This document shows, piece after piece, positions 1 through 6,435 of a stretch of 8,470 nucleotides of DNA; position 1 is the stretch's first letter, and each line of letters begins with the position of its first letter. The position numbers were made by a program, and so were the translations under genes. The DNA comes from Oscillospiraceae bacterium. Lineage in GTDB: Bacteria; Bacillota; Clostridia; Oscillospirales; Oscillospiraceae. The notes under the pieces are model-generated. The model did not search any database and was not told where the DNA came from. It was given only the letters and a program-made list of their open reading frames with translations. The stretch spans positions 1 to 8,470 of the forward strand of contig CACXBO010000072.1 in assembly GCA_902765975.1 (NCBI GenBank), in the 5' to 3' direction.

Positions 1-2
1 AT

Positions 3-209
3 ATTTTCCAAAAGGCGCATATAGAGCTCGACAAGGACGGGACCAAAGCTGCGGCCGTTACCGTTATAGAAATATTAATTGCTACAGCGCTGGCGCCGGA
101 AGAAAAAGAAGAGTATTACGTATATCTCGACAGACCCTTCGTATATATGATCCTCGATCCTTCGGGCGAGCTGCCTCTCTTTATCGGAGTGGTAAACTCT
201 GTAGCGTAA
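3..209 (+). CDS. Serpin family protease inhibitor, C-terminal fragment (5' end outside window)
   Basis: The window opens inside a reading frame of 68 codons ending at TAA 207-209. It encodes the last part of a serpin: the hinge (ELDKDGTKAAAVT, fragment residues 8-20), the variable reactive-centre loop (about 21-37), then the conserved strand s4B/s5B region with DRPF (43-46) and the terminal FIGVV (60-64). Serpins are suicide inhibitors that trap serine or cysteine proteases by inserting the cleaved loop into a beta-sheet. The small-residue hinge (Gly-Thr-x-Ala-Ala-Ala-x-Thr) is the signature of inhibitory members. Counting from the hinge Gly as P15 puts P1-P1' near Ala27-Thr28. The stretch from there to the DRPF motif is longer than in alpha-1-antitrypsin, so the scissile bond is uncertain. 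Secretion cannot be judged because the N-terminus is missing. The family call is firm; the target protease is unknown. Confidence 0.9.
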   Translation: MFQKAHIELDKDGTKAAAVTVIEILIATALAPEEKEEYYVYLDRPFVYMILDPSGELPLFIGVVNSVA

Positions 210-218
210 AGAAACTGA

Positions 219-242
219 CCCCCTCGGCAAAAACCGAGGGGG
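219..242. terminator. GC-rich hairpin between serpin and candidate RNA; probable terminator, possibly bidirectional
   Basis: A perfect 9-bp stem (219-227 with 234-242, CCCCCTCGG/CCGAGGGGG) closes a 6-nt loop, ten bases after the serpin stop. On the plus strand it is followed by CATTAAAG, with no U tract. On the minus strand it is followed by TCAGTTTCTTT, which is more U-rich. It could end the serpin transcript, but by its tail it fits better as the 3' terminator of a minus-strand RNA encoded at 246-348. I infer it may serve both directions. Confidence 0.7.
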
Positions 243-245
243 CAT

Positions 246-348
246 TAAAGGCAGAAGGAGAAACGACCTGTCGCCAGAACAGGCGCCCTTGACCATTCGC
301 CTTTCGGCACCGGTCTTATTGAGGGCTCGTTTTCCCCGCCTGCCTTTA
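246..348 (-). ncRNA. Candidate structured non-coding RNA with a three-way junction, unknown family
   Basis: No protein gene covers this stretch, yet it contains nested complementary segments. The stems are: outer 246-254/340-348 (9 bp, perfect); 257-266/327-335 (9 bp with base 260 bulged); then a junction opening into a hairpin 267-271/279-283 (5 bp, 7-nt loop) and an arm 285-289/322-326 (5 bp). The arm continues through 291-294/312-315 (4 bp) to 299-301/306-308 (3 bp). At the junction only base 284 is unpaired. The minus strand is preferred for two reasons: the apical loop reads GAAA (a GNRA tetraloop) only on that strand, and the hairpin at 219-242 then lies just downstream as a terminator. 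A minus-strand RNA would run from roughly 376 to 205 and would not lead into any gene on that strand in this window, so a free-standing RNA is more likely than a riboswitch. I could not match it to RNase P, SRP, 6S, tmRNA or a riboswitch class I know. Seen: the pairings. Inferred: strand and function. Confidence 0.42.
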
Positions 349-382
349 TTATTGCCGCGAGGTCCCGGTAAAAACGAGGAAA

Positions 383-412
383 AATATAGAATTGCGCCGC
401 TTTATGTGTTAT
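383..412 (-). promoter_or_regulatory. Weak candidate promoter for the minus-strand RNA
   Basis: On the minus strand a -10-like TATATT (complement of 383-388) lies 18 bp downstream of ATAACA (complement of 407-412), a 4/6 match to TTGACA. It would start a transcript near 376, about 28 bases before the candidate structured RNA. It overlaps the divergent glycosylase promoter (407-415), so the two would compete. AT-rich DNA gives such matches by chance, hence the low confidence. Confidence 0.25.
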
Positions 413-415
413 AAT
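407..415 (+). promoter_or_regulatory. Extended -10 promoter of the uracil-DNA glycosylase gene
   Basis: TG at 407-408, one base, then a perfect TATAAT at 410-415 form an extended -10 element, 28 bases before the start codon. No good -35 sits 17 bp upstream (387-392 is TAGAAT), which is tolerable for extended -10 promoters. Transcription would start near 422. GGTGA at 435-439 is the ribosome binding site, four bases before ATG 444. Confidence 0.6.
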
Positions 416-443
416 ATTCCAAAAACTGTTTTGGGGTGACGTT

Positions 444-1028
444 ATGGGCTGGGAAGAGCTTAGAAGCGAATGCATGAAGTGCCGCCGCTGCGCTCTCGCG
501 GAGACGAGAACGAACGTAGTATTCGGCGACGGAGTAAAGACCGCGAAGGTCATGTTCGTTGGAGAAGGACCGGGAGAGAACGAGGATCTTACGGGACTGC
601 CTTTTGTCGGGAGAGGCGGTCAGCTCTTGACGGATATGCTGAGCCTTATCGACCTCGACCGCTCGAAGAACTTCTATATTGCAAATATCGTAAAATGCCG
701 TCCGCCGCAGAACCGCGACCCGTCGCACTCTGAGGAAGAAGCCTGCATTGGATGGCTGAGAAGGCAGATAGAGCTCGTTTCCCCGAAGATAATAATCTGC
801 CTCGGCCGTATAGCCGCGTCGGTGCTTATCGACACGGACTTCAAGATAACCCGCGAGCACGGAAAATTTTACGAGAAGGACGGCATCGTCTACACTGCAA
901 TCTATCACCCCGCCGCACTTCTTCGAGACCCGAGAAGAAGACCGGAGACCTTCGAGGACCTGAAGGCTATCCAGGCGGAAATAAAGCGGCTCTGTCCGGA
1001 AACCTACGAAGAAAAAAGCCGATTTTAA
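444..1028 (+). CDS. Uracil-DNA glycosylase, family 4 (UDGa type, 4Fe-4S)
   Basis: This 194-residue enzyme removes uracil from DNA (from cytosine deamination or dUTP incorporation), starting base excision repair. The N-terminus has CMKC-RRC followed by TNVVFGDG, typical of family 4. C13 and C16, with C85 (in KCRPPQNRDP) and C101, match the four ligands of the iron-sulfur cluster; C10 and C119 are extra cysteines. The uracil-pocket motif GEGPGENED (40-48) and the catalytic-region HPAALLR (155-161) are both present, as is the PFVGRGGQLL motif (53-62). Length is normal for the family. ATG 444 is preferred because of the GGTGA site just upstream and because it places the cysteine motif at the usual distance from the N-terminus. 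It is a single-gene transcription unit with its own promoter and terminator. The family belongs to the wider group once annotated as phage SPO1 DNA polymerase-related, an outdated name that may appear in databases. Confidence 0.95.
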   Translation: MGWEELRSECMKCRRCALAETRTNVVFGDGVKTAKVMFVGEGPGENEDLTGLPFVGRGGQLLTDMLSLIDLDRSKNFYIANIVKCRPPQNRDPSHSEEEACIGWLRRQIELVSPKIIICLGRIAASVLIDTDFKITREHGKFYEKDGIVYTAIYHPAALLRDPRRRPETFEDLKAIQAEIKRLCPETYEEKSRF

Positions 1029-1129
1029 CAGTTTTGTAATATTTATCTGTTTATTTCGTAAAGATTATAGGTTATGATTAAACCAACCTAAACAGTAACC
1101 TTTTTCATTTTATCCTCTTTTTCATTTTT

Positions 1130-1167
1130 CGGCAGAGCCCCGAGAACCGGGGCTCTGCCGGTTTTTT
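1130..1167 (+). terminator. Strong rho-independent terminator after the uracil-DNA glycosylase gene
   Basis: A perfect 13-bp stem (1130-1142 with 1148-1160, arms around GGCAGAGCCCC) has a 5-nt loop and is followed by TTTTTT at 1162-1167. It lies about 100 bases after the stop codon, at the end of an AT-rich 3' region. The minus-strand side has an A-rich, not U-rich, tail, so it works in the plus direction only. The AT-rich interval 1029-1129 holds no ORF. It has a 6-bp inverted repeat (TAGGTT 1068-1073 / AACCTA 1085-1090) of unknown significance. Confidence 0.95.
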
Positions 1168-1204
1168 CTTATCTTTTGCTTTTCTCTTTCAAAAAGACGA
1201 AAAG

Positions 1205-1218
1205 TGTGATAATATAAT
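1205..1218 (+). promoter_or_regulatory. Promoter -10 region of the pcrA operon
   Basis: Two overlapping -10 options are visible: an extended element TG-T-GATAAT (1205-1213) and a perfect TATAAT (1213-1218), 28 bases before the pcrA start. No convincing -35 is seen; TTTCAA at 1187-1192 is 15 bp from the first. This is the only clear promoter before the four-gene operon. AAAGGG at 1237-1242, four bases before ATG 1247, serves as ribosome binding site. Confidence 0.5.
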
Positions 1219-1246
1219 TCCATACTAAAATGGGGTAAAGGGCGAT

Positions 1247-3703
1247 ATGGACAGAAGCGAATTTGAAAGAAGATACGCGGCGGCGAGAAAAGAGCTTATC
1301 TCGCGCGATTTCGCCGGGCTCAACGATATGCAGAAAAAGGCGGCTCTCACGACGGAGGGTCCGCTTCTCCTTCTTGCCGGAGCGGGAAGCGGCAAGACGA
1401 CGGTGCTGATAAACAGAATAGTCAACATCATCCGCTACGGGCGCGGTTCTGACTGCGCGACTGCTCCGTCGTGGGCGACGGAGGACGAGCTTGCCGAGCT
1501 GGAGGCGGCGGTCGAAAGAGGCGCGAGAGCGACGGAGGAGGAAAGAGAGCTTCTGAGAGTCGAGCCTGCGGAGCCGTGGAGGATACTCGCTATCACATTT
1601 ACGAATAAGGCGGCGGACGAGCTTAAGTCGAGGCTTTTTTCAGCTCTCGGCGAAAAAGCCGAGGATATATGGGCAATGACGTTCCACTCCGCCTGCGTAC
1701 GCATACTCAGGCGGCATATCGAGGCTCTGGGCTATACAAAAAGCTTCACGATCTACGACGCGTCGGACGCTCAGGCGGTCATGAAGCGCGTTCTGAAGGA
1801 AATGAATGTGGACGAAAAGATGCTGCCCGCGAAGAACGTGCTCGGAATGATAGGCAGAGCGAAGGACGCTTTGCAGAGCCCCGAGGAATATGCCGAGGCT
1901 GCGGAAAAGGGCTATGACCCGCGCGTTAAGAAAGCGGCAGCGGCATATAAGGAGTATCAGGCGAGGCTCAAAAACGCCGACGCCGTAGATTTCGACGATA
2001 TTATATACCTTACAGTGCGTCTTTTGACCGAGAATAAGGACGTGTGCGAGTACTACCAAAACTATTTCAAATACGTTCTCGTGGACGAGTATCAGGATAC
2101 GAGCCTTCTGCAGTACAGGCTCGTGAGCCTGCTCGCAGGCGGCAGAGGCAATATCTGCGTAGTTGGAGACGACGATCAGAGCATATACCGTTTCCGCGGC
2201 GCAACGATCGAGAATATCCTCTCGTTTGAGGAGACCTTCAAAAACGCGCGGTCGATAAAGCTTGAACAGAACTACCGCTCGACGGGACATATCCTCGGCG
2301 CGGCGAACGCTGTGATAAAGAACAATAAGGGACGCAAGGGCAAGGAGCTCTGGACCGACCTCGGCGACGGTGAGAAGCCGCGGCTCTATGTTGCTGATAA
2401 CGAGGACGAGGAGGCGATGTATATCGCCGCCAAAGTGCTTGAGGGCGTTGCCGGCGGTGATAACTTCCGTGATTTTGCAGTTCTTTACAGGATGAACGCA
2501 CAGTCTAACAGGCTCGAATATGCGTTCAAGCGCCAGGGGATACCGTATCGCGTCATCGGCGGTGTCAGATTCTTCGACAGAGCCGAGATAAAGGACGTGA
2601 CGAGCTATCTTTGCGCCGTGCAGAATCCGGCGGACGATCTGAGACTTATGAGGATCATAAATAATCCGCCGCGAGGAATAGGAACGACGACGCTGGAGAC
2701 TCTCCGCCAGAAGGCTTCCGAGGCGGGAAAGCCGGTATTCTCCGTTATACTCGACTCGGCGCACATACCCGAGCTGAAGCGCGCGTCAGCGAAGCTCATG
2801 GATTTTGCCAGACTTATAGTTGAGCTGAGAGCAAAGAGCGCTTCAATGCCTCTCGATGAGTTCTACGACCTTATGCTCGATAAAACGGGATACCTTGCCG
2901 CTCTCGGCGACGGGGACGAGAATATTGCGAGAGTCGAAAATATAAAGGAGCTCAAATCGAACATAGTGAGCTATATGAACGGGGACGAGGGGCCGACTCT
3001 CGCGGGATTCCTCGATGAGATAGCTCTTTATACAGACCTCGACAGCCTTGAGGATAAGGACAACAGCGTTATCATGATGACGATGCACGCCGCAAAGGGC
3101 CTTGAATTTCCGTGGGTCTTCGTTGCCGGAATGGAGGATGGGATTTTTCCGTCTATACGCTCCATAGGCGAGGAAGAGGAGATGGAGGAGGAGCGCAGGC
3201 TCTGCTACGTCGCCCTAACGAGGGCAAAGAAGCACCTTATCCTGACCGCGGCGCGGCAGAGAATGCTTTACGGTAAAACGGCGAGCAATATGGTGTCCCG
3301 TTTCGTTGACGAGATACCGGACGAGCATATAGACAAGCCGGAGGAGCGCAGGACCCGCAGATCGAGATACGAGGACGACGATATCTTCGGCGAATGGCAA
3401 AGCCGATTTCCGCTCGGGGAGCGACGCTCTCAGCGGGAAGCCTATCCCGAACGCCAGAGCTCATGGGAGAGACCCACGCCGAGACCCACGCCGAGACCTG
3501 CACCGAGGCCCGCCGCACCTGCGGGAAAGCCGCTTCTCAGCCTTTCAGTCGGCGACAGGATAAGGCATAAATCCTTCGGCGCAGGCGAAGTGGTCAAGGT
3601 AGTGCCGATGCCGGGCGACGCTCTCGTAACGGTGAACTTCGAGGGCACGGGAGAAAAGCGGCTGATGCTGAAAACGGCCGGAGCCTTTATTACGAAAGAG
3701 TGA
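1247..3703 (+). CDS. pcrA: ATP-dependent DNA helicase PcrA/UvrD family (superfamily 1A, 3'-5')
   Basis: This 818-residue protein unwinds DNA 3'-5' using ATP, in nucleotide excision and mismatch repair, rolling-circle replication and clearing of RecA or stalled polymerase. All SF1A motifs are visible: Q motif around Q29; Walker A AGAGSGKT (44-51); Ia AITFTNKAA (115-123); Walker B VDEYQD (279-284); III GDDDQSIYRFRGA (307-319); IV LEQNYRS (339-345); V MHAAKGLEF (613-621); VI with YVALTRAKK, R659 being the arginine finger. The C-terminus carries the small PcrA domain (GDRIRHKSFGAGEV, starting about 769), which in the B. subtilis protein contacts RNA polymerase; this separates PcrA from Rep. Two oddities: about 40 extra charged residues between motifs I and Ia (within 59-109), and a Pro-Arg repeat linker (742-757). 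Both make it longer than the usual 720-740 residues. It is the first gene of the operon. Confidence 0.97.
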   Translation: MDRSEFERRYAAARKELISRDFAGLNDMQKKAALTTEGPLLLLAGAGSGKTTVLINRIVNIIRYGRGSDCATAPSWATEDELAELEAAVERGARATEEERELLRVEPAEPWRILAITFTNKAADELKSRLFSALGEKAEDIWAMTFHSACVRILRRHIEALGYTKSFTIYDASDAQAVMKRVLKEMNVDEKMLPAKNVLGMIGRAKDALQSPEEYAEAAEKGYDPRVKKAAAAYKEYQARLKNADAVDFDDIIYLTVRLLTENKDVCEYYQNYFKYVLVDEYQDTSLLQYRLVSLLAGGRGNICVVGDDDQSIYRFRGATIENILSFEETFKNARSIKLEQNYRSTGHILGAANAVIKNNKGRKGKELWTDLGDGEKPRLYVADNEDEEAMYIAAKVLEGVAGGDNFRDFAVLYRMNAQSNRLEYAFKRQGIPYRVIGGVRFFDRAEIKDVTSYLCAVQNPADDLRLMRIINNPPRGIGTTTLETLRQKASEAGKPVFSVILDSAHIPELKRASAKLMDFARLIVELRAKSASMPLDEFYDLMLDKTGYLAALGDGDENIARVENIKELKSNIVSYMNGDEGPTLAGFLDEIALYTDLDSLEDKDNSVIMMTMHAAKGLEFPWVFVAGMEDGIFPSIRSIGEEEEMEEERRLCYVALTRAKKHLILTAARQRMLYGKTASNMVSRFVDEIPDEHIDKPEERRTRRSRYEDDDIFGEWQSRFPLGERRSQREAYPERQSSWERPTPRPTPRPAPRPAAPAGKPLLSLSVGDRIRHKSFGAGEVVKVVPMPGDALVTVNFEGTGEKRLMLKTAGAFITKE
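3469..3516 (+). repeat. 12-bp tandem repeats within pcrA encoding an R-P-x-P linker
   Basis: GAGACCCACGCC occurs twice exactly (3469-3480, 3481-3492), followed by two degenerate copies (3493-3504, 3505-3516). In frame they encode Arg-Pro-Thr-Pro, Arg-Pro-Thr-Pro, Arg-Pro-Ala-Pro, Arg-Pro-Ala-Ala, a rigid basic linker between the helicase core and the C-terminal PcrA domain. Copy number is expected to vary among strains by slippage. Confidence 0.85.
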
Positions 3704-3707
3704 TGAA

Positions 3708-4349
3708 ATGAAATACGACACCCTGCTTTTTGATATGGACGGCACGGTCATGGAGACTGCGCCCGGAGTCATAAAGGGCTTCAAATACGCTCTCAGTCAG
3801 ATGGGACTGAGCTTTCCGGACGTGCCGGAGAGATTTTTTATGGGTCCGCCTCTCGAGTATTCGTTCCGCGAATTCGTTAAGCTTCCGGAAGAGAGGATAG
3901 CGGAGGCGATAAGGCTGTACCGCGTCTATTATAACGCGACGGGCATAATGGAGTGCGAGGTATACGAGGGGCTGAGAGAGCTGCTTGGCCGTCTTAATGA
4001 GCTCGGAGTCAAATGCCTCGTCGCCTCTTCAAAGCCCGAGCCTTTCGTTAACAGGATACTGAAGCAGTTCGGACTTGACGGCTGTTTCTTCTTTGCAGCA
4101 GGTTCCGACCTCGGCGGCAGGTGGGGGGAAAAGCACGAGGTTATAGCCCGCGCGCTCGAAGAGGGAGAAGTCACGGACATATCCCGCTGCCTTATGGTGG
4201 GCGACAGGAGCTACGATATTATCGGCGCGAAGAAAATGGGAATGGACTCCTGCGGCGTTTTATGGGGCTACGGCACCAGAGAGGAATTCGAGGAGTCGGG
4301 GGCGGAATACATCGCTCAAAAACCGATGGAGGTAGTTGATATACTATGA
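3708..4349 (+). CDS. HAD-superfamily phosphatase, phosphoglycolate phosphatase / 5'-nucleotidase-like (subfamily IA)
   Basis: This 213-residue cytoplasmic hydrolase has the four HAD motifs in order. Motif I is FDMDGT (8-13), with nucleophile D9 and acid/base D11. Motif II is ASSKP (S107 or S108). The motif III lysine is K142 (GEKHEVI). Motif IV is MVGDRSYDIIGAKKMG, with D166 and D170. The cap domain is inserted after motif I, as in subclass I. The conserved C-terminal pattern GVLWGYGTREE and the KHEVI form of motif III resemble the HAD_5NT/Gph-like group common in Bacillota. The true substrate (phosphoglycolate, a nucleotide or a sugar phosphate) cannot be told from sequence. ATG 3708 lies four bases after the pcrA stop, behind a weak AAAGAG site, and its stop overlaps the next gene's ATG. 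Translation coupled to pcrA is therefore likely. Confidence 0.88.
   Translation: MKYDTLLFDMDGTVMETAPGVIKGFKYALSQMGLSFPDVPERFFMGPPLEYSFREFVKLPEERIAEAIRLYRVYYNATGIMECEVYEGLRELLGRLNELGVKCLVASSKPEPFVNRILKQFGLDGCFFFAAGSDLGGRWGEKHEVIARALEEGEVTDISRCLMVGDRSYDIIGAKKMGMDSCGVLWGYGTREEFEESGAEYIAQKPMEVVDIL
4328..4333 (+). promoter_or_regulatory. Ribosome binding site that decides the methyltransferase start
   Basis: GGAGGT lies inside the end of the phosphatase gene, 12 bases before ATG 4346 and 18 before the in-frame ATG 4352. The spacing is long for the first and too long for the second, so ATG 4346, which overlaps the upstream TGA, is preferred. Confidence 0.6.
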
Positions 4350-5476
4350 ATATGAAGCTTTGTGCTCCGTGCCTTTTCGGGCTTGAGGGTCCGCTGTCAA
4401 ATGAGCTCAAGCATATGGGTATGCGCGACGTTATGGCGGAGAACGGAAGAGTGCGCTTTACCGGCACTGATTCTGACGCGGCGAAGGCAAATATCAGAAG
4501 CCGTTTTGCCGAGAGGATACTCGTCGAGCTCGGCTCCTTTGAGGCGAAAAGCTTTGACGAGCTCTTTGAGGGGACCAAAAAGCTTTCATGGGAGGCTTTT
4601 ATACCGAAGGACGGGGCTTTTCCCGTGAAGGGCTACTCTATAGACTCAGCCCTGCATTCCGTTCCGGACTGCCAGAAGATAATAAAGAAAGCGGTGAGCG
4701 TGAGACTCGGAGAAAAACACTCCCTTAGATGGCTGCCGGAGACGGGGGCTCTCTATCAGATACAGTTTTCCGTAATGAAGGACAGAGTCTTCCTTTACCT
4801 TGACACCACGGGAACGGGACTTCACAAGAGAGGCTACAGACCTGCTCAGGTCGCAGCGCCGCTGAGGGAAACGCTCGCCGCCGCTATGGTGGATATCGCC
4901 GGATACCGCGGCAGAGGCGACTTCGCAGACCCGTTCTGCGGGAGCGGAACGATAGCGATCGAGGCGGCTCTCGCGGCAAAGGGCAGAGCTCCGGGGCTAC
5001 TGAGACATTTTTCCGCGGAAAACTGGGCTTCCTTCGGAAAAAACGTCTGGAAGAACGCTGCGGAGGAGGCGAGAGCAAGAGAATTTAACGGAGACTATCA
5101 CGTTTTCGCATCGGATATCGATGAGAAAGCCGTTAAAATAGCCTCTGAGAATGCAAAAAGGGCGGGGGTTGAGGATATTATCCGCTTTTCCGTTGCCGAC
5201 GCCCGCGAATTCAGCCGCCGCACGGAGGGCGGCGTGATAGTGACAAATCCGCCGTACGGAGAGAGACTGCTCGACGCGAGAGAGGCGAGGGAGCTTGCCG
5301 GCGCTTTCGGCAGAGCGGTAAAAAAGCTCGACGGCTGGGATATATACGTCATCTCATCAGACGAGGATTTTGAGCACAGCATAGGCATAAAGGCGCAGAA
5401 GGTAAGAAAGCTGTATAACGGAATGATAAAATGCGGCTACTACAAATTTACAAATAAGGGCGGGATAAAGAGATGA
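4346..5476 (+). CDS. THUMP-domain class I SAM-dependent RNA methyltransferase (YpsC / RlmL N-terminal type)
   Basis: This 376-residue enzyme belongs to the family of B. subtilis YpsC and the N-terminal half of E. coli RlmL, which makes N2-methylguanosine in 23S rRNA (G2445 in E. coli). An N-terminal ferredoxin-like/THUMP RNA-binding region covers roughly residues 1-160. The Rossmann methylase follows: the SAM-binding loop DPFCGSGT (195-202), the acidic ribose-binding SDIDE (D257, D259), and the catalytic NPPYGERL (301-308). NPPY is the hallmark of amino-group methylation of a base, which fits m2G. Length is normal for the stand-alone form. It starts in a 4-bp ATGA overlap with the phosphatase and ends in another with the lipid kinase. 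The family is firm; the exact modified nucleotide is by analogy. Confidence 0.92.
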   Translation: MNMKLCAPCLFGLEGPLSNELKHMGMRDVMAENGRVRFTGTDSDAAKANIRSRFAERILVELGSFEAKSFDELFEGTKKLSWEAFIPKDGAFPVKGYSIDSALHSVPDCQKIIKKAVSVRLGEKHSLRWLPETGALYQIQFSVMKDRVFLYLDTTGTGLHKRGYRPAQVAAPLRETLAAAMVDIAGYRGRGDFADPFCGSGTIAIEAALAAKGRAPGLLRHFSAENWASFGKNVWKNAAEEARAREFNGDYHVFASDIDEKAVKIASENAKRAGVEDIIRFSVADAREFSRRTEGGVIVTNPPYGERLLDAREARELAGAFGRAVKKLDGWDIYVISSDEDFEHSIGIKAQKVRKLYNGMIKCGYYKFTNKGGIKR

Positions 5477-6405
5477 GGCATCTGTTTATGTTGAATCCGG
5501 CGTCGGGCGGCTACTCGGAGAAGCTTAAAAGCAATGTTGAGAGAACAGCCGAAGAATACGGAATTGAATATGAGATATACCTGACGACTGCTCCGATGGA
5601 CGCCGCTGAGAAGGTGAAACGTGAGGCGATAAAAGGCGTGGAGCTTCGCGTCTACGCCTGCGGCGGCGACGGGACCGTTTCTGAATGCGCCCACGGAGCT
5701 GCCGGATACTCCAACGTGGCAGTCACCCATTTCCCCACGGGAACCGGCAACGACTTTATCAAGACCTTCGGCGACGACGTGAAGCTTTTCCGAGACCTCG
5801 GAGAGCTTATTGAGGGGGAAAGCCTGCCGCTCGATCTCATCGACGTGAACGGACGCAAGTGCCTCGATATCGCCTCGGTCGGAATAGACGCCCGAATCGG
5901 GACCGACGTACATAAATATTCAAAGCTTCCGCTCATAGGAGGAAAGACCGCGTATATAACGAGTATGGTCGCGAATATATTCAAGGGGATAAACCGCGAG
6001 TTTACCTTCATTACTGAGGAGGGCGAGCTGAAGGGCAAATTTGCCCTCGCCTGCGTCTGCAACGGTCAATATTACGGCAACGGCTTCCGCCCGACAAGGA
6101 CGGCGCAGCCGGATGACGGCTCGCTTGAAATACTGATCGTCAATAAGGTCGGGCTTGTAAAGCTTGCGGGAGTACTCGGAGACTACTCAAAGGGAAATTG
6201 GGAAAAGCACCCCGATCTCATCCGGCATATTACGGGCAAAAAGCTGACCGTTGAGTCGAGCGAAGAGTTTGTTATCAACGTGGACGGCGAGGCAATGTAC
6301 TCCAAAAAAGCAGTTATGAAGCTCGTTCCCCGTGCGCTCAACTTCGTTTTTCCGAAAAACAGCGCTTTCCTTGCATCGAGAAAGAGCGGTCTTGCGACCG
6401 CATAA
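5473..6405 (+). CDS. Diacylglycerol kinase-family lipid kinase (DgkB/YegS/LCB5 type)
   Basis: This 310-residue soluble, membrane-associated kinase probably phosphorylates diacylglycerol (or a related lipid) with ATP, recycling diacylglycerol from lipoteichoic acid synthesis into phosphatidate. An early NPASGG (8-13) precedes the nucleotide-binding GGDGT (64-68, D66) and the GTGND loop (90-94). The C-terminal half has NGQYYGNGF and then NVDGE (269-273). E273 falls at the position of the catalytic base reported for S. aureus DgkB. Length matches DgkB (about 300). There is no transmembrane segment, unlike the small integral DgkA. The start overlaps the methyltransferase stop (ATGA), with AAGGGCGGG about 7 bases upstream. 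It is the last gene of the operon. No clear terminator follows, only AT-rich DNA, so some readthrough into groES is possible. Confidence 0.92.
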   Translation: MRHLFMLNPASGGYSEKLKSNVERTAEEYGIEYEIYLTTAPMDAAEKVKREAIKGVELRVYACGGDGTVSECAHGAAGYSNVAVTHFPTGTGNDFIKTFGDDVKLFRDLGELIEGESLPLDLIDVNGRKCLDIASVGIDARIGTDVHKYSKLPLIGGKTAYITSMVANIFKGINREFTFITEEGELKGKFALACVCNGQYYGNGFRPTRTAQPDDGSLEILIVNKVGLVKLAGVLGDYSKGNWEKHPDLIRHITGKKLTVESSEEFVINVDGEAMYSKKAVMKLVPRALNFVFPKNSAFLASRKSGLATA

Positions 6406-6435
6406 ACTTATTAATTATTTATTAAATTGCAAAAG

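Noticed and set aside
246..348. Riboswitch controlling the uracil-DNA glycosylase
   Set aside because: The glycosylase promoter (407-415) lies downstream of the structure, so the main mRNA would not contain it. No known riboswitch core motif was recognised.
245..553. Minus-strand frames of 102 and 73 codons across the serpin-glycosylase gap
   Set aside because: They cross the structured region, the hairpin and coding DNA of the neighbours, and show no protein motif. The stem pairing explains the region better than a peptide.
1029..1129. Possible promoter or small RNA in the AT-rich 3' region of the glycosylase gene
   Set aside because: TATGAT-like elements occur, but with no matching -35, and the downstream hairpin is fully explained as the gene's terminator.
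1640..2764. Long open frame of 374 codons on the minus strand inside pcrA
   Set aside because: It lies wholly antisense to a helicase with every motif intact, has no ribosome binding site that I can see, and its translation resembles no family. It is a shadow of the codon bias.
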